A stretch of 64,000 nucleotides of DNA from Tamarix chinensis (lineage: Eukaryota; Streptophyta; Magnoliopsida; Caryophyllales; Tamaricaceae). The DNA lies in assembly GCA_030549775.1 (NCBI GenBank), contig CM060177.1, positions 89,170,236 through 89,234,235 on the forward strand, given 5' to 3'. Below, one piece after another: positions 35,884 to 48,159 of this stretch. Position 1 is the first letter of the stretch. Every line of letters starts with the position of its first letter. Under the pieces are notes generated by a model that was not told where the DNA came from, made no database searches, and was given only the letters and a program-made list of their open reading frames with translations. A program made the translations under genes and the position numbers.

Positions 35884-36609
35884 GGTGACCTCTTGGAAAG
35901 CTTCTAAAAAAACATGTAAATGAAGACAACATACTAAAAAGACTTGTATTGATTTGTGAGTTCATTTGCTAATTCTAAAATTGTTTAGTAACTACTGGTG
36001 GCTTGTAGTTGTGAGCACGATTTGGATTGGCTAGTTAGCCACTTAATGTGTATCATTTTGGGATTGAATTGTATTGAGATAATCAGTTATCGAAGAGCAA
36101 TGAGGACAATGTGGTCTTTGAGTGGGGGAGTTTGTGGGTTAAGTGACATCTATATTATTAAGGTGCACTTTGCTTTTAGACAATTTATTATTAAAAAAAT
36201 CCACAGTTAAGTGTGGTTAGTTTAAAGCTGTAGGCAATAAAACTGCGGTCATGATGTTTTAGTATTGGGTTGTTGTGAAAGATATTTTATTTATTGTGAT
36301 TGTTAAGACATAATTTATTATTATTATTCGGTACAAATGTAGCAAATATTGGTATATATCGATCGCTATATGGGTGATAAATATGTGATTGTTTAAAACA
36401 TCACGTTTCGACTTTTTTGCCTATTAGTTAATTGAAAAATCACAAAATATCGACCAATATGTAATATTGGAAATGATATTTTATTGTATGGTGACTTCCT
36501 GGGAAGTTTCTTAGAAAGTGTGTGAAAGTGAACTATGTTGAAACTGACTTGTATTGATCCGTGGGCTCACACATCAATCTCAATAGTATTTTATTAACTG
36601 CCTGCAATA
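35884..36609 (+). repeat. Pair of about 120-bp direct repeats flanking a MITE
   Basis: The segments 35884-36000 and 36490-36609 share GGTGACxTCxTGGxAAG-like starts, GACTTGTATTGAT in the middle and a TTxAGTAxxT-type end, at perhaps 70 percent identity. The MITE at 36231-36490 abuts the second copy. Confidence 0.5.
36231..36490 (+). mobile_element. MITE of the CATACAAT/CGATAT family, copy 5
   Basis: Left end TAGGCAATAAAACTGCGG and right end GATATTTTATTGTATG match copy 4. The centre has diverged TATCGATCG and AATATCGACC motifs. The flanking 8-mers do not match, so one side has been rearranged. Confidence 0.65.
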
Positions 36610-37940
36610 GATGTGAGTGCTACAATTCCGCCATTTCCCCTTATTAAGGATGATAATGTTTCACTGCGATTGTCCCAAATCCTACTATAAGCGTTAATGT
36701 AGTGAATTTAACAACAAAAATACTCAAGATGTGGGGGTTGAATTTTGTATTTGCAATTTCAAAATTTCAAAACCAACAGAGATATAAATTAAAACTCCCT
36801 ATAGTGAATAAGTAAACTCAATCTGCAAGTTCTTTGGAATTGATCTAATAATGATCTGTAAGCAAAAATCTTCTATTTTGAACTTGTTTGTTTGCATTCC
36901 TTGGTTTTTCAAAACAAAATGCATTAAAGAGATCAACACAAGGTGTTGTTTGTCTACTTAAGTGATATTGTCCTCTTAAGTAGCATGCATCTACAATCCT
37001 AATTTTATTTCTTTTTCTCACAATATTTTAAATAGAAGTAGTGCACTTTGTTTAAACTGTCAAACACACTCAACCCTACTTTAGATTGTCAAACACACAC
37101 CTATCTCTAGATGTCAAACCTCACCTTAACTCTAAGGTGCTACGCACAAGTTTAAACTCTTAAACTTGCCTAAGATGATCTTTACCCTATGATCAACAAA
37201 GGATTACAACTCGACTAAAGTTTAATAGGAAAAAACTAAACAACTTTCTATTTTCAGTAAAATTCAGTTTTCTTTTGAAGCAATTTTTTCATGAAAGCAT
37301 ATTTGTGAAATTTTTTTCTCTATTCTGGTCATTCTCACAGCACTCACCAATGCGCAATAAGTGTTTCTGATTGAAGTTAAATGAACAAAAAATCTCTCTG
37401 ATAATTATCATAGTAAAAATTATTTCAGCAAGTAAAACAATCTATTAAAATTGTTTGTAACGCTCAAAGATTATGCCCCAAAATATCTGAACCAACAACA
37501 GGTTTAGTGAGCAAAATAACCTAGTGAAATCTGGACAAAAAATAGTAGGAAGATAATCCGACAAACTTAAAGGAAAACATTCCTTAAAATCAGGAATTTT
37601 TTCTACAAAATCTGTTGATTAATTATCGAACAAGCAATACAAAAACAAGACAAAAATATTTGCTTAAAATATTATTAAAAAATATTATACAAACTGGTTT
37701 AAAATGTGCCAGAAAATATTTTCCTATTTTTTCAGACATCTATTACTATACAGAACTCAACAAGAAACTCAACCTGAGTTTCATCTGAAAAACTTGACTT
37801 ATGCCGTTTAAGTTAATTCCATAATAATATACTCATCCAAGTTTCAGGATCTTCATGTGTTCACATTTCCTGCTCCATTTCCTCCATAAGTTCTTTTGAA
37901 TTTGATTCTGATTCTCAAACATTTTCAGACCTGTAACAAT
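36610..37940. other. Unassigned AT-rich intron sequence
   Basis: No coding frame is supported. It may include unrecognised retroelement sequence upstream of the chromodomain fragment. Confidence 0.3.
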
Positions 37941-37976
37941 CTTTGTTTGCTATCATGAAATCCAGGAACTCAACAC

Positions 37977-38130
37977 TTGCACACTCACCTTAATCTTGGT
38001 ACTTGGGAACTTTTGTTAGAGTGGACCATCTGGCTTCCTGAAGACACTTCATGGGAACAATTGAATGACTTCCTGCGCCTCTACCTTGCTTTTAAGCTTG
38101 AGGATAAACTTGATTTCGGGGATGGGAGTG
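37977..38130 (+). pseudogene. Chromovirus integrase C-terminus (chromodomain relic)
   Basis: A single frame contains LLLEWTIWLPEDTSWEQLND followed by LAFKLEDKLDFGDGSDV. This matches the end of Ty3/Gypsy chromovirus polyproteins, where a chromodomain (V-W-G-LP-EEATWE pattern) is followed by F-LEDK and GG-NV. In those elements the domain guides integration to marked chromatin. Only the last 50 or so residues remain and no upstream pol is visible. It is not a host chromodomain protein: the short LEDK tail and the LTR directly after it are diagnostic. Confidence 0.7.
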
Positions 38131-38700
38131 ATGTTAGGGATGTGTTTGTAGGCCTGACCCTACAAGACCAGGTTTGGTCTTAATCCTAACGAGTTAAACT
38201 TGGTTCCATTAATAAGTACTTGATGTTGGTTTTATTTAATTCTTAGCCAACCCAAGCTTATTAAGGGATTTGTTTATGTATTAGGGTTTGATGGGTTGAA
38301 TTAATAAAAGGTCTATTAAACCCTAGGCTTTCTCCCCAATTGTATTATCCTTTAAATATGAGGTCAACTCCTTAGAGATAAATAAGTTTGAGAATTAGCA
38401 ACTTGCTGATTGCTTGACTCTTTCCTCTCTGCTCCATCGATCTCTCTTGGCGTGTGGCCCTAGGGCTCCAAAATCTAGCCACCAATTGACTCCATCCAAG
38501 AAGATTGTGGGCAACCCCCCACTTCCCCTTTTCCATGTTCTCCTCCATTGCTTTGTGATGAACATGTGCGCCCTTCCAACAAGAAAGATGAAAAAGAAAA
38601 CGGCCCCCCTAATGTTTGTCTGGAAAGAGGAAAGGAGTTTTCCTTGTCTTCTTGACCGAGTCTTCTTTCATCCCTTCATAACCATGGTCTTTTCGCATGT
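38131..38700 (+). mobile_element. LTR following the chromodomain relic
   Basis: Starts at TGTTAGGGATGTG, carries TTTAAATATGAGG (TATA-like, near 38352) and AATAAAAGG near 38303, and ends within about 38700-38730. It is the probable 3' LTR of the chromovirus. It lies only about 200 bases before exon 3 and in the same orientation. The exact 3' end was not found. Confidence 0.5.
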
Positions 38701-38933
38701 GTCAAGGCCAAGTGATTGATGCAATGACATTAACTTGATTTAAAACCAAGCAATGTCAGTGATAAATTTGTTTTGATATGTCCCATTAACTATGAGATAT
38801 TTGGTTTATAAGAAAAAAAAACAAATCTTCAAAGAGCTAACGTTCTGAACTATTGTTTATTTTCACGTGTTACACAATGACTGCAGATTAGATATGTTTC
38901 TAGTAATGTTTTTACTTCCGTCAAATTCTGCAG

Positions 38934-39266
38934 TACCTCCTCATCCCAAGCTCCGTCAACTGTTCTGGTTTTGATGGAGTGTACACAGCATCTTTGAAGA
39001 AATTATTAAGAAATTTGCTGCTGCATTTGAAGATCATCAAGGTTGTTGGTTTCTCTCCAGCACATGCGCAGGTGGAACGTATAGTGTCAGCACTGCAGAT
39101 TTTTCTCGCTGGTGCTGAAGTGCTGGAGAGGATGGTTATTATGTCAACCTCAAGGCGGGGCAATAAGTCATATCTATCAAGTAAACCTCGGAAGTCGCTC
39201 CGAGTGGCTCAAAGGCTACTGAGCTTACCTAGAGCATCACCTCATGCAGTAATTGAATTTATATAA
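38934..39266 (+). CDS. F-box/LRR/FBD protein, exon 3 (FBD domain)
   Basis: The last 110 codons, in phase 0 after the acceptor TTCTGCAG, ending at TAA 39264-39266. It contains LLLHLKIIKVVGF, then FLAGAEVLERMVI and finally LLSLPRASPHAVIEF, which is the ordered signature of the FBD domain found at the C-terminus of plant F-box/LRR proteins. In the assembled protein the domain covers roughly residues 468-548 of 550. No stop or shift breaks it, so the gene still appears able to make a complete protein if both large introns are spliced. The role of FBD domains is not established. Confidence 0.85.
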   Translation, partial: YLLIPSSVNCSGFDGVYTASLKKLLRNLLLHLKIIKVVGFSPAHAQVERIVSALQIFLAGAEVLERMVIMSTSRRGNKSYLSSKPRKSLRVAQRLLSLPRASPHAVIEFI

Positions 39267-39620
39267 AAGTTATGGCGTGCCGGTAAATTCGTTGGAGCAT
39301 TCTAGTATCAAAGTGAGTGTCACCTGATACCAATTTGCACAACGATTTTGGTATGTCCAGTACAATATCTGCCAAGCGCTGATTTTATTGCTGCTCCGTA
39401 TATATTATTTTTGTACAGAGAGGGCACAGCTGCAGGCACTTTGCTCCATTGTTGTCTGTTCATTTTTTTATCACAAAGGATGGACAGTTTCCTGAGTAAA
39501 GTTTCATTTCCATTTCATCTGGATAAATCGCTAAGTATAATTTCTCCTAAAATACATTTTGTGAACATTTTCAGTGAGATGTTCCTGTCGTTTTATTGTT
39601 TTGTTTTTGGATTTTTTTTT
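39267..39620 (+). other. Probable 3' untranslated region of the F-box gene
   Basis: Follows the stop codon and has mixed composition until an antisense LINE tail begins near 39620. A canonical AATAAA signal was not seen; T-rich sequence near 39590-39620 may mark the end. Confidence 0.4.
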
Positions 39621-41690
39621 GTTTGGTAAGTATGGACGTATTTTATGCACAAGAACTTGCCAAAAAGCGCTTAAGTACACCTAACTTAGTTCATCACCCC
39701 TTCCAACTCGAGTGTCTTGTGAATACCTTGGGAGAAAACCATCTACTAGACATTACAAAACTAATATTCTAAAGGAGACTATTACAAGAATGAGAAATAT
39801 TTCAGAAAATTCTTGAGTTCCTCTCATACTAAATATATCCTGCAAAGGTGACAAAACATGACCATAACAAAGCTACTTTCTCCTTAGGTTGTCTTGTGGT
39901 TTTGCCTAATGTTCTCAATTCATCCTCCCATGAGCCAATAACATCCTTACGAGTGAAACACAACTCTGATATCTTCCACACTTCAAAGCTAAATGAGCAC
40001 TCCAAAAGAGATGTTGAATGGCCTCCACCTTACTTTGAGAGCATAGAACACTTAAGAGTTTTATCTAAGAGACCCATTTAGTGAAGTCTAACATTTGTTA
40101 ACTAACGATCTCGGATGGCCAACCATGTCAAGAATTGGTAATTAGGGTTGTTGAAGAGCACCAAACCATATAATATCACCAAACCATTGCACCTTTATGT
40201 CTCACCATCTCATAAACTCAATGAATGCTATAGCGACTCTTAGTATCAATGCATCACTACATACGTTGAGTGTTTCAAAGAGGGGAGCAAAGACAATTAG
40301 CATCTTGAAAATTTGATGCATTTCCAAAGAGCACAAGTGAGATGCATTCTTTCTTAATGAAGTTTGTTTAGTTGGTGCTAGTTCATTTAAACGGTGAGGG
40401 CACCGGACATAGTCTTTTAAGCATAGTTGACTTTTATAAGAGCTTGTAATTTGATCGATGTGGACACAAATCAATCAAGGGATTGAAACTTTACTAGTCT
40501 GTATCTTGTTCCATCATTAGTCTCCTTCAGGAGCTTTAATGAGGGCATATATGCCTCAGCTTTGGGACTTAGCAATTAGTGGATGGTTGTTAATTTTTCT
40601 TGGATGACTTGAAGGCGATAATCAAGCAACTAAGAAAGTGAATGGAGAAAAACCAATTGTGGTTTTTTTTAATTATACAACATATTTTAATGAATTGAGT
40701 ACGGGGGTCTTCGACTAAAAGGCGACCAAGTTGAGCAGTCATGGTGTATAACCTAGAAAAGGAAATCCTTGGCCTAGATGTTAAAGCTTCAAGTATTGGC
40801 TCAATATCAACAATTGAGTGTCGGGTCGGTTGGGTATATAAGGGGTCGAAAATCTTTGTGATAAAGAATTGTTGCAAATGTATTGAGAGTGCAAGCTCAA
40901 CAATGTTGAATTGAAAGATTTTTTTTTTGATAAATAGAGGAACTTACTACGGAAGGGCGAGTAGCCATAATTTCATCATTATAGCCCGTTTCCAGACCTT
41001 CCATAAAGGGTTTTGAAGAGGATAATAATCCTTTGCTGAGTAAATCTCTACCAAGAGAGTACATTAGAATGCCCCACAATGTTGATACACAACCCATCAT
41101 GAAAAGGAAAAGACTAGCCAATCATAAGCAAGGAGGGAACATCAGTCCCAAAAATGTAAACAAATCCCAAAAATTAGTTTGTCACCAAGTCTCCACCTCC
41201 TACTACACTTAAAGTAAGAATGCTACCACATGGCCATACGAAGGCAAGTAGAGGAGAATAAAGTATTACTTAGTTAATGGGGTCCACATTGAGGTTAGCA
41301 AGGATAATTACATGCAGACCACCAAACTCCCACATCTGCATACCAAGGCAACCAAGCAGAGAAACCAAAAGTGGCTACTAGCCAAGTACATCCCTGACCT
41401 CTTTATGGAAGCGAGATATCATGATGCAAGAGCATCTCATGACACTTAAGACACTCAAAAAAATGAAAAATTAACATTCTTGGTAATGGAACCAATCATT
41501 TTTTATGTTCTTGAAATTATTCCACAAGTTAATAACCTTTTCTTGAAAAGTTCTTGTAAGGGTATAACATTCTTGCAAGGTGTGAGCTAAAATACCAAGA
41601 CACTTAAAGACATGGATGTTACAAAACAAACCAATGAAAATGACTAGAAAGTGCACACAAATAACAAGATAAATCGCCTCCTTCAAGTCA
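39620..41690 (-). pseudogene. Antisense LINE ORF2 3' region (zf-RVT)
   Basis: On the minus strand the order is: GGLGV-like linker sequence near 41330-41180, SLGRDLLSKG near 41055, then the zf-RVT zinc-binding region with a WLAIRDRL-like motif near 40130 and SFEVWKISELC and IW-ERNSRIF-type residues at about 39990-39860. These are features of the C-terminal third of plant L1-type ORF2. Multiple stops and shifts are present and the catalytic RT motifs lie outside. The LINE sits directly downstream of the host gene, tail toward it, consistent with 5' truncation. Confidence 0.6.
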
Positions 41691-41886
41691 GTTGATGAGT
41701 TGTTAAAATTTGTTGCAACAAACCCATATGTTATTTTATTTAGCTAGGGTTTGTTAGAATTTGTTATTTTGTGTTGTAATAGCTGATTATTGTTGTTATA
41801 ATTGCCACATGTTGAATTGTTTAATAGCATGTAGGCATGGTTAGATAGTTACAACTAATTAAGGTTAGTTAGGAGTTAGTTAATGA

Positions 41887-43860
41887 CACTACAAGAAAAA
41901 TTATTTGTTGCAAACTTTTGTATTGTTGAAACCAAGAAAATTGTCACTACAATGATCTAGCGACGACATGTTGTTGCCATAATTTTGCTACTACAAATTC
42001 ATACCTAGAAACGACTTCAATAACGAACAAGCATGTTGTCACCATAATATTTCTAGCGACGACAACAATTGTTGCTATATATTTTTATGGTGATGACACT
42101 TTTTAAATTCATGTTGACCTTTTTTTTTTAAAACAATTTTGTAAATTGTAGCGACACTAAGTCATTGCAATAAGATTTATTGCAACGATAATTTTCAAAT
42201 TTTTTACTATTATTTTTAAATTTTTGAAATGTATTTTTTTGACAAAAATTTTAGGCATTCATTTAAAATTTTTTTATAAACATGTAGCGGTGATATGTAG
42301 AGCTATACCCACGAATAACGATAACTCATTTTCCCCAATTTTTTTTTGTCAAAGGATTTTTTTTCATAATCATTCAAATGTGTGTGTGTGTATGTATACA
42401 AAAAATTATAATTAAAAATATACATAAAATCATAACTATAATATGTCAAATTTAAGTCTACCAAATAGTTCACATATTCAAAAAAGTCATCTCACCTCCA
42501 ACTTTTTTAGGTATTAAAAAAACTACCTAATCTAATCTACCAAATATATCATCATCATCGATCTCTTCATTTTGAGGAGGCTGAGAGAGTTGAGGAGGCT
42601 ATTGTGTAGGGATGTAGTGTATTATACCATCAATGCATGTGTCAACATGAAACATCCTGGCACCATGACTTCAGAGAAACCCTTATATTACATCAATTAT
42701 GGGGTCAAGCTGAGTGGCTGTAGATCGAGAGGTGTCATAATCAACTTGTGAATTACGATTAACACTAGAAGCACTAAAATACGAAGAGTGTGACACTATG
42801 CATCCGATACCTCTCCTAAAGCTTGGACATTGACTAACAACTTCACCCACTATTGCAATCTCATTAACTAGTTGTGGGTCATTGCTTGAACCCACCTCCA
42901 TTGTTTGACTTTGTGATGCCAACTCGCTATGTCTAACCATTTATTCCTAAAAATAAAAAAAAGCATTAGACACATAGATCATTTATAACATATTAATGTA
43001 TAACATCAAATCAAAATACTTATATTATGCTTTCCAGAACCCTAAGAAATCCACTCTCCATTTCTGATGTATAAATCTTTATAAGCATCAATATTTGATA
43101 ACAACTACTGGGTTTGTGGATTATCCTTTCATTTTCATAAAAATAAGAAGTTATCAATATTATAATAACATTATTATAATAATTTCCTATCAATCGGTGT
43201 ATGATATTTTATACCTTTTCATGTTGATATATGGAAATCGATCTTAACCATGGAGACTTGGATCAATGAAATTTGACCTATTAATATTTTTCATGTCTGA
43301 TTGTGCCTGTGACAAATGAAGTGAAATTAATAATGCATTTTATTATTTACTTGAGAACTGCAACTTGAATAAGAAATACCTTCATCTTAGTAGAGAACTA
43401 GAAGTTAATGCAATTTTACCATGTTTCCTAATCAAAGTCATCAGGCTTCTAATTATTATCCTTAGTCCACTTGCTTTTGATATTTTTTTTCCTATTGCAG
43501 TAGGTGTCTTAAAGCAATTGGAGTATTTCTCTAACCACCATATCCTATAAATCAGTTCACCTTCACTCCTTGAGGTCAAAATAATGCTGAACAAAAATTG
43601 AATATAAATACTTTTTAATATTAAATAAATATGTATGTAAACTTAAAATATATAACTATTACATCAAGCTTAGGCATGCTCTTAGCCTTATATTAGTTAA
43701 GGACCTTTGCCCAAGACTTTTAACATGGTGGAATGTCACTAATTGTATTGCTAGTGCACTGATTGAATTAACGAGCATATGGCCCAATGGTATGGAATGT
43801 GCCATCAACCATGGATAATGTAACACGAAATGACTACTTTCCATGAGCTTGCCAATCTCT
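41887..43860 (-). mobile_element. CACTA (En/Spm-like) transposon relic, one end present
   Basis: CACTACAAGAAAAAT at 41887-41901 is the standard CACTA terminal inverted repeat, followed by subterminal repeats of TAGCGACGAC and related forms to about 42190. A minus-strand stretch at 43650-43860 reads, in one frame, as a weak match to the plant Ptta/En/Spm transposase_24 region (VDGTFHTIGPYA). No second terminus (CTTGTAGTG) was found before an LTR begins at 43864, so the element is cut there. Confidence 0.6.
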
Positions 43861-43863
43861 ATG

Positions 43864-44520
43864 TGTAATGCCCCATATTTGTTTAAATAATAATAATAAT
43901 AATTTAAAAAATAAGGTTATGCAAATAACTATATAACACAAATAATTAGTTGTTTGTAGTTTTTTATATAGTTATATGATATTTTACCTAGTCAATGGGA
44001 TCTAGTAATTAATAAATAGTAACTAAATTAATTAGTTAATATATATTAATTTTGTGTCTATCATAAATTATAAAGATATGGATAATGTCAAATTATAAGA
44101 AAAAAGTGCTTTCGTAGCCCTAAGCATCCTGACTATTATAAATATCCAATTATCTTAACTCTTATAGTTCCATAACCATAGCCACATGACAAAAGTCTGA
44201 TACACCCCAAAAAAATTAAAGTAAAGAAGAGAGGTTCACCTTGAAGAATAACCGTTGGTGATTTGATCCGAGGGGAAAAGTAAATTTTTTGATGTCCAAA
44301 ATACTTCCAGAGGTAACATACAGTGATTTTTTAAGTTTTATCTACCTAACATCAAGTAGGCATACTATCGATATTTATTTTATAATGTCTAGATGATAGG
44401 AAAAGGATCCGTGACTAGTGGTGCACCGTAGTACATTCATGTTTTGCTAATTAAGTAGTGCATTCATTTTAAAAATAATAGTTTTGAGCCAATAAGTCCT
44501 ATTTTATGTTAATCTAGGCA
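43864..44520 (+). mobile_element. Start of a Gypsy LTR (TGTAATGCCCC type), interrupted
   Basis: TGTAATGCCCCATATTTG at 43864 is the characteristic start of the long-LTR or Tekay-like family. An AATAAT run follows and a TATAAATATCC box lies near 44145. It is probably the 5' part of the LTR whose end is at 49284, interrupted by the Gypsy element beginning near 44534. Confidence 0.5.
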
Positions 44521-44533
44521 TATCATACAATTA

Positions 44534-47500
44534 GTTAGATTAGATTAAAGAGTTTGAGAGGTTGATGATGAGACTCAGCCTAGAGGAGGTGGAAGAACAT
44601 ACCATGTCTCAGTTTATTGGAGGACTATAGCATGAGGTGGCAAGGAAGGTTGAGATGCATCAGTGTTATACATTGGATGAGCTATTTCATTTAGCCATCA
44701 AAGTAGAAAGACATAAGAAGGATAAGAAGCAACCACGTTTTACCTCTAAACCAAGCATACCCTTGGCCAAGGAAACATTATTTCCATTGAGAACACCACC
44801 AAATCCTAAGGCCTTTGATGTCAAAGGAAAAAAGGAGTCAAGACGGAGGAGAGTTGAGTAGGGGAAGAAATGTACGTTGTTTTAAATGTCAAGGGGTTGG
44901 AAATTATCAAAATACATGTCCAAATAAAAGGGTTATGACTCTTTTGGAGTGGGATGAATTGAATTTAGAAAGAGAAGAATAGGAGGTTGTTTTGGCTCAA
45001 GAAGAAGAAGGGGACAAATAAGTGGCACCATCGTATGTAGGGGAAAGCCTAACGATGAGGATGATGTTATTCATGGTAATGTGTGCTCCCTTATTGTAGA
45101 TGGGGGAAGTTGTTTGAATGTGGCAACTTATGCTTTGGTGGATAAGCTCATCTTATCTACTACAACCCACACAAAACCTTAAAAAATTTAATGACTCAAA
45201 AATGGTAATGTGGTGGAGGTCACCAAGAAAGCGGTTGTTCCATTTTCTATTATAAAATGTATTAATATAATGTTGTTTGTGATATAGTTCCTATGGATGC
45301 ATGTCATTTGTTTTTAGGGAGGCCTTGGCAACATGATAGGAGTGTCAAGCATGATGGTATAAATAACGCATGTTGTCTTAAGTATGCTAACAAAACCATT
45401 GTACTTACCCCCCTTAGTATTTGGCCATCACTTTCTAGGGAGGTCACCAAATGTAAAAAGACCTTGATTTATATAGTAGAGGTTTGGAAAATGCCATCTC
45501 AAAAAGAAAGGCCATGTACTTATTGTTATTATTGTAAGGAAATGAAAATGACACCACCATTGACCCTTAGGTCGAGCCTTTATTGGATGAGTTTGGAGAT
45601 GTTTTCCCGAATGACCTACCTAGTTATTTATCCCCCATAAAGGGAATAGAGCACCAAATTGACTTATCTCTTGGTGCTACTCTTCCAATCAAACCCACTT
45701 ATATAGTAACCCTAAGGCCACTTTAGAATTACAAGGGTAAGTCGATGAATTGCTACATAAGGGTTTCATTCGTCAATCCCTTAGTCCTTGTGTCATACCC
45801 ACGTTATTGGTACCCAAAAAGGATAACTCTATGAGAATGTGCATGGATAGTAGAGATATTAATAACATTACCATCAAATATAGGTGCCCCATACCTAGGC
45901 TTGATGATATGTTAGATTGTTTGCATGGGGCTCGGGTGTTCTCTAAGATTGATCTACGAAGTGTCTATTATCAAATCTGAATGAAGGATGGAGATGAGTC
46001 GAAGACCACATTCAAGACCAAAGGAGGGTTATATGAGTGCATTGTCATGCTATTTGGGCTATGGAATTCACTAACCACCTTCATGAGGCTTATAGACGAA
46101 GTTCTTAGAGCTTTTATTTCAAAGTTTGTTCTAGTCTATTTTGATGACATTATTGTGTATTCTTGTAGTAGTGAAGAGCATGTAAGGCACTTAAAGATTG
46201 TATTTGTAGATCTTAGAAAGAATAAGGTGTATGGTAAGATAGATAAATGCGACTTCTTTATGCCAATAGTCACTTTCTTAGAGTTTTTTGTATCGTAAGA
46301 AGCCATATTAATGGATGAGTTAAAGGACGAGGCAATAAGAATGTGGCCTACACCCACATTCATTACCCATGTTAGATCCTTCCATGGACTTTCCTCATTC
46401 TATAGGCTGTTAATTAAAACTTAATAGCTCCTAAAATATGGAGTTCCCTTGGACTAAGGTTGCACAAGAAGTTTTTGAATTTATTAAGGGTAAGTTGAAA
46501 GAGGCCCCTATCCTAAGATTACCTAACTTTACCAAAGTATTTGAGGTAGGATGTGATGAGAGTGGACTAGGAATTGGACTACAAGAAGGAACCTTATTGC
46601 CAATTTTAGTGAGAAGGTTAATGGTTCTCGTTCCAACTATAACACTTATTATAAAGAATTCTATGCCATTGTTAAGGCTCTAGATCATTGGTCTCATTAC
46701 TTAAGACCATCACAATTTGTAATGCATACTAATCACGAGTCCATAAAATATATAAATAGGCAACATAAACTCACTCCTAGGCTTGATAGTTGGGTATAAT
46801 TTTTGCAATCTTTTTCTTTTGTATCCAAGGATAAGAGTAGCAAGGCAAATGTTGTAAGCCGACACCCTCTCTATGAGGTATTTTATGTTATCTCTACTAG
46901 AAACTAGAATTATAGGGTTTGGTTGTTCAAAGGAGCTCTACCAATAAGATGAAGATTTTGTCAATTTCTTTGAATATCAAGATAAGTTTATAAGACCTTA
47001 TGTGTTACAATACAGTTTTCTATTCAAGAACAACAAGTTGTGAATTCCCAAGAGCTCGATCCGAGAATTGCTGGTTTGTGAGGTACATGGAGGAGAAATA
47101 GCCACCCACTTTGGTATCAACAAGACTTGTGATGTAATCTAAGAGCATTTTTTGGGCTTAAGATGGTGGGGGATATGAAAGCGGTAGTGACAAGATGTTC
47201 TACTTGTAAAAAGTCAAAGACCCATTTCTACCAAGGGCTTTACACTCTACCTATTCCACATCAACCATGTGACCATGTGAGTATGGAATTTATAGTAGCA
47301 TTGTCTAAAACCTTAAGGAAAAATGATGCTATTATGGTAGGGGTGGATTGGTTCTCTAAGATGGCTCATTTTGTCTCTTTTCATAAGACAGATGATGCCT
47401 CTTACATAATCAATATTTTATTCAAGGATATAGTTAGGCTACATGATATCCCAAAAATAATTATTTATGATGAGGATACCAAGTTTCTTAGCTACTTTTG

Positions 47501-48110
47501 GAAGAATCTCTTGAGGTTAATTGGTACTAAACTTCTATTTAGTATCACCTATCACCCCCAAACCAATGGCTAAACAGAAGTTACTAACTGCACAATCATG
47601 ATGATACTAAGGAGCTTGGTTCATAAATCCCTATAGGATTGGGATCTCAAGATAAGCCATGTAGAGCTTGCCTATAATTGATCCCCAACCTATGCTACAA
47701 GTCACTCCCTTTTTCAAGTCATTTATAGGGTAAACCCTACCACCTCCATTAAGATTTTACCACTCCCCATCAACACACACACTAGTTTTGAGACTAGTAA
47801 TAGGGCAAAAGAGTTTAATCAACTTCATTATCAAGTGAGATCCCAAATAGAGTGCATCAATAAGATGAACAAGAATAAGGTAAATAATCCCTAAAAAGAA
47901 CAACATTTTGAAATAGAGGATCTTTTGTGGTCACATATTTGAAAATAGGGGTTCCCAGCTAAAAGAAGAAATAAGCTCATGTCTGAGAGTGACAAACCTT
48001 TCAAAGTCCTTGAAAAGATAGAAAATAATGTGTATTAGCTTGAACTACCACTTGAAATGGGGGGGGGATATCAAACACATTTCATGTGGTATATTTTCTT
48101 CCTTATATAC
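44534..48110 (+). pseudogene. Ty3/Gypsy gag-pol relic (element 1)
   Basis: Starts inside gag (EEVEEHTMSQFIGGL-like, then YTLDELFHLAIKVERHKKDK at 44670-44740). A zinc knuckle CFKCQGVGNYQNTC lies near 44885, a protease C-terminal region DACHLFLGRPWQHD at 45297, and RT from 45750 to 46300 with [13 protein letters not shown] and the catalytic YFDDIIVYS. RNase H begins near 46438. Integrase at 47163-47640 includes RCSTCKKSKTHFYQG, but the first catalytic aspartate is replaced by glutamate (SMEFIVAL). The C-terminal region near 47950 (FPAKRRNKLMSESDKPFKVL) has no chromodomain. Stops and shifts are frequent. The gag N-terminus and 5' LTR are missing. Its domain sequences resemble element 2. Confidence 0.85.
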
Positions 48111-48159
48111 ATGATGAACCATAAAAGAATAACATGGTTCTTCCTCAAGAAGAGGAGGA

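Larger units (their letters stand above)
30938..38933 (+). other. Intron 2 of the F-box gene, enlarged by transposons
   Basis: GT at 30938-30939 and TTCTGCAG ending at 38933. It contains a Copia relic, two MITEs and a chromovirus 3' end. A small additional exon cannot be ruled out, because the linker between exons 2 and 3 is rather short for the family, but the phases fit directly. Confidence 0.7.

Noticed and set aside
37977..38183. Possible host chromodomain gene
   Set aside because: The W-LPEDTSWE...LEDK pattern and the LTR directly after it identify a chromovirus integrase tail.
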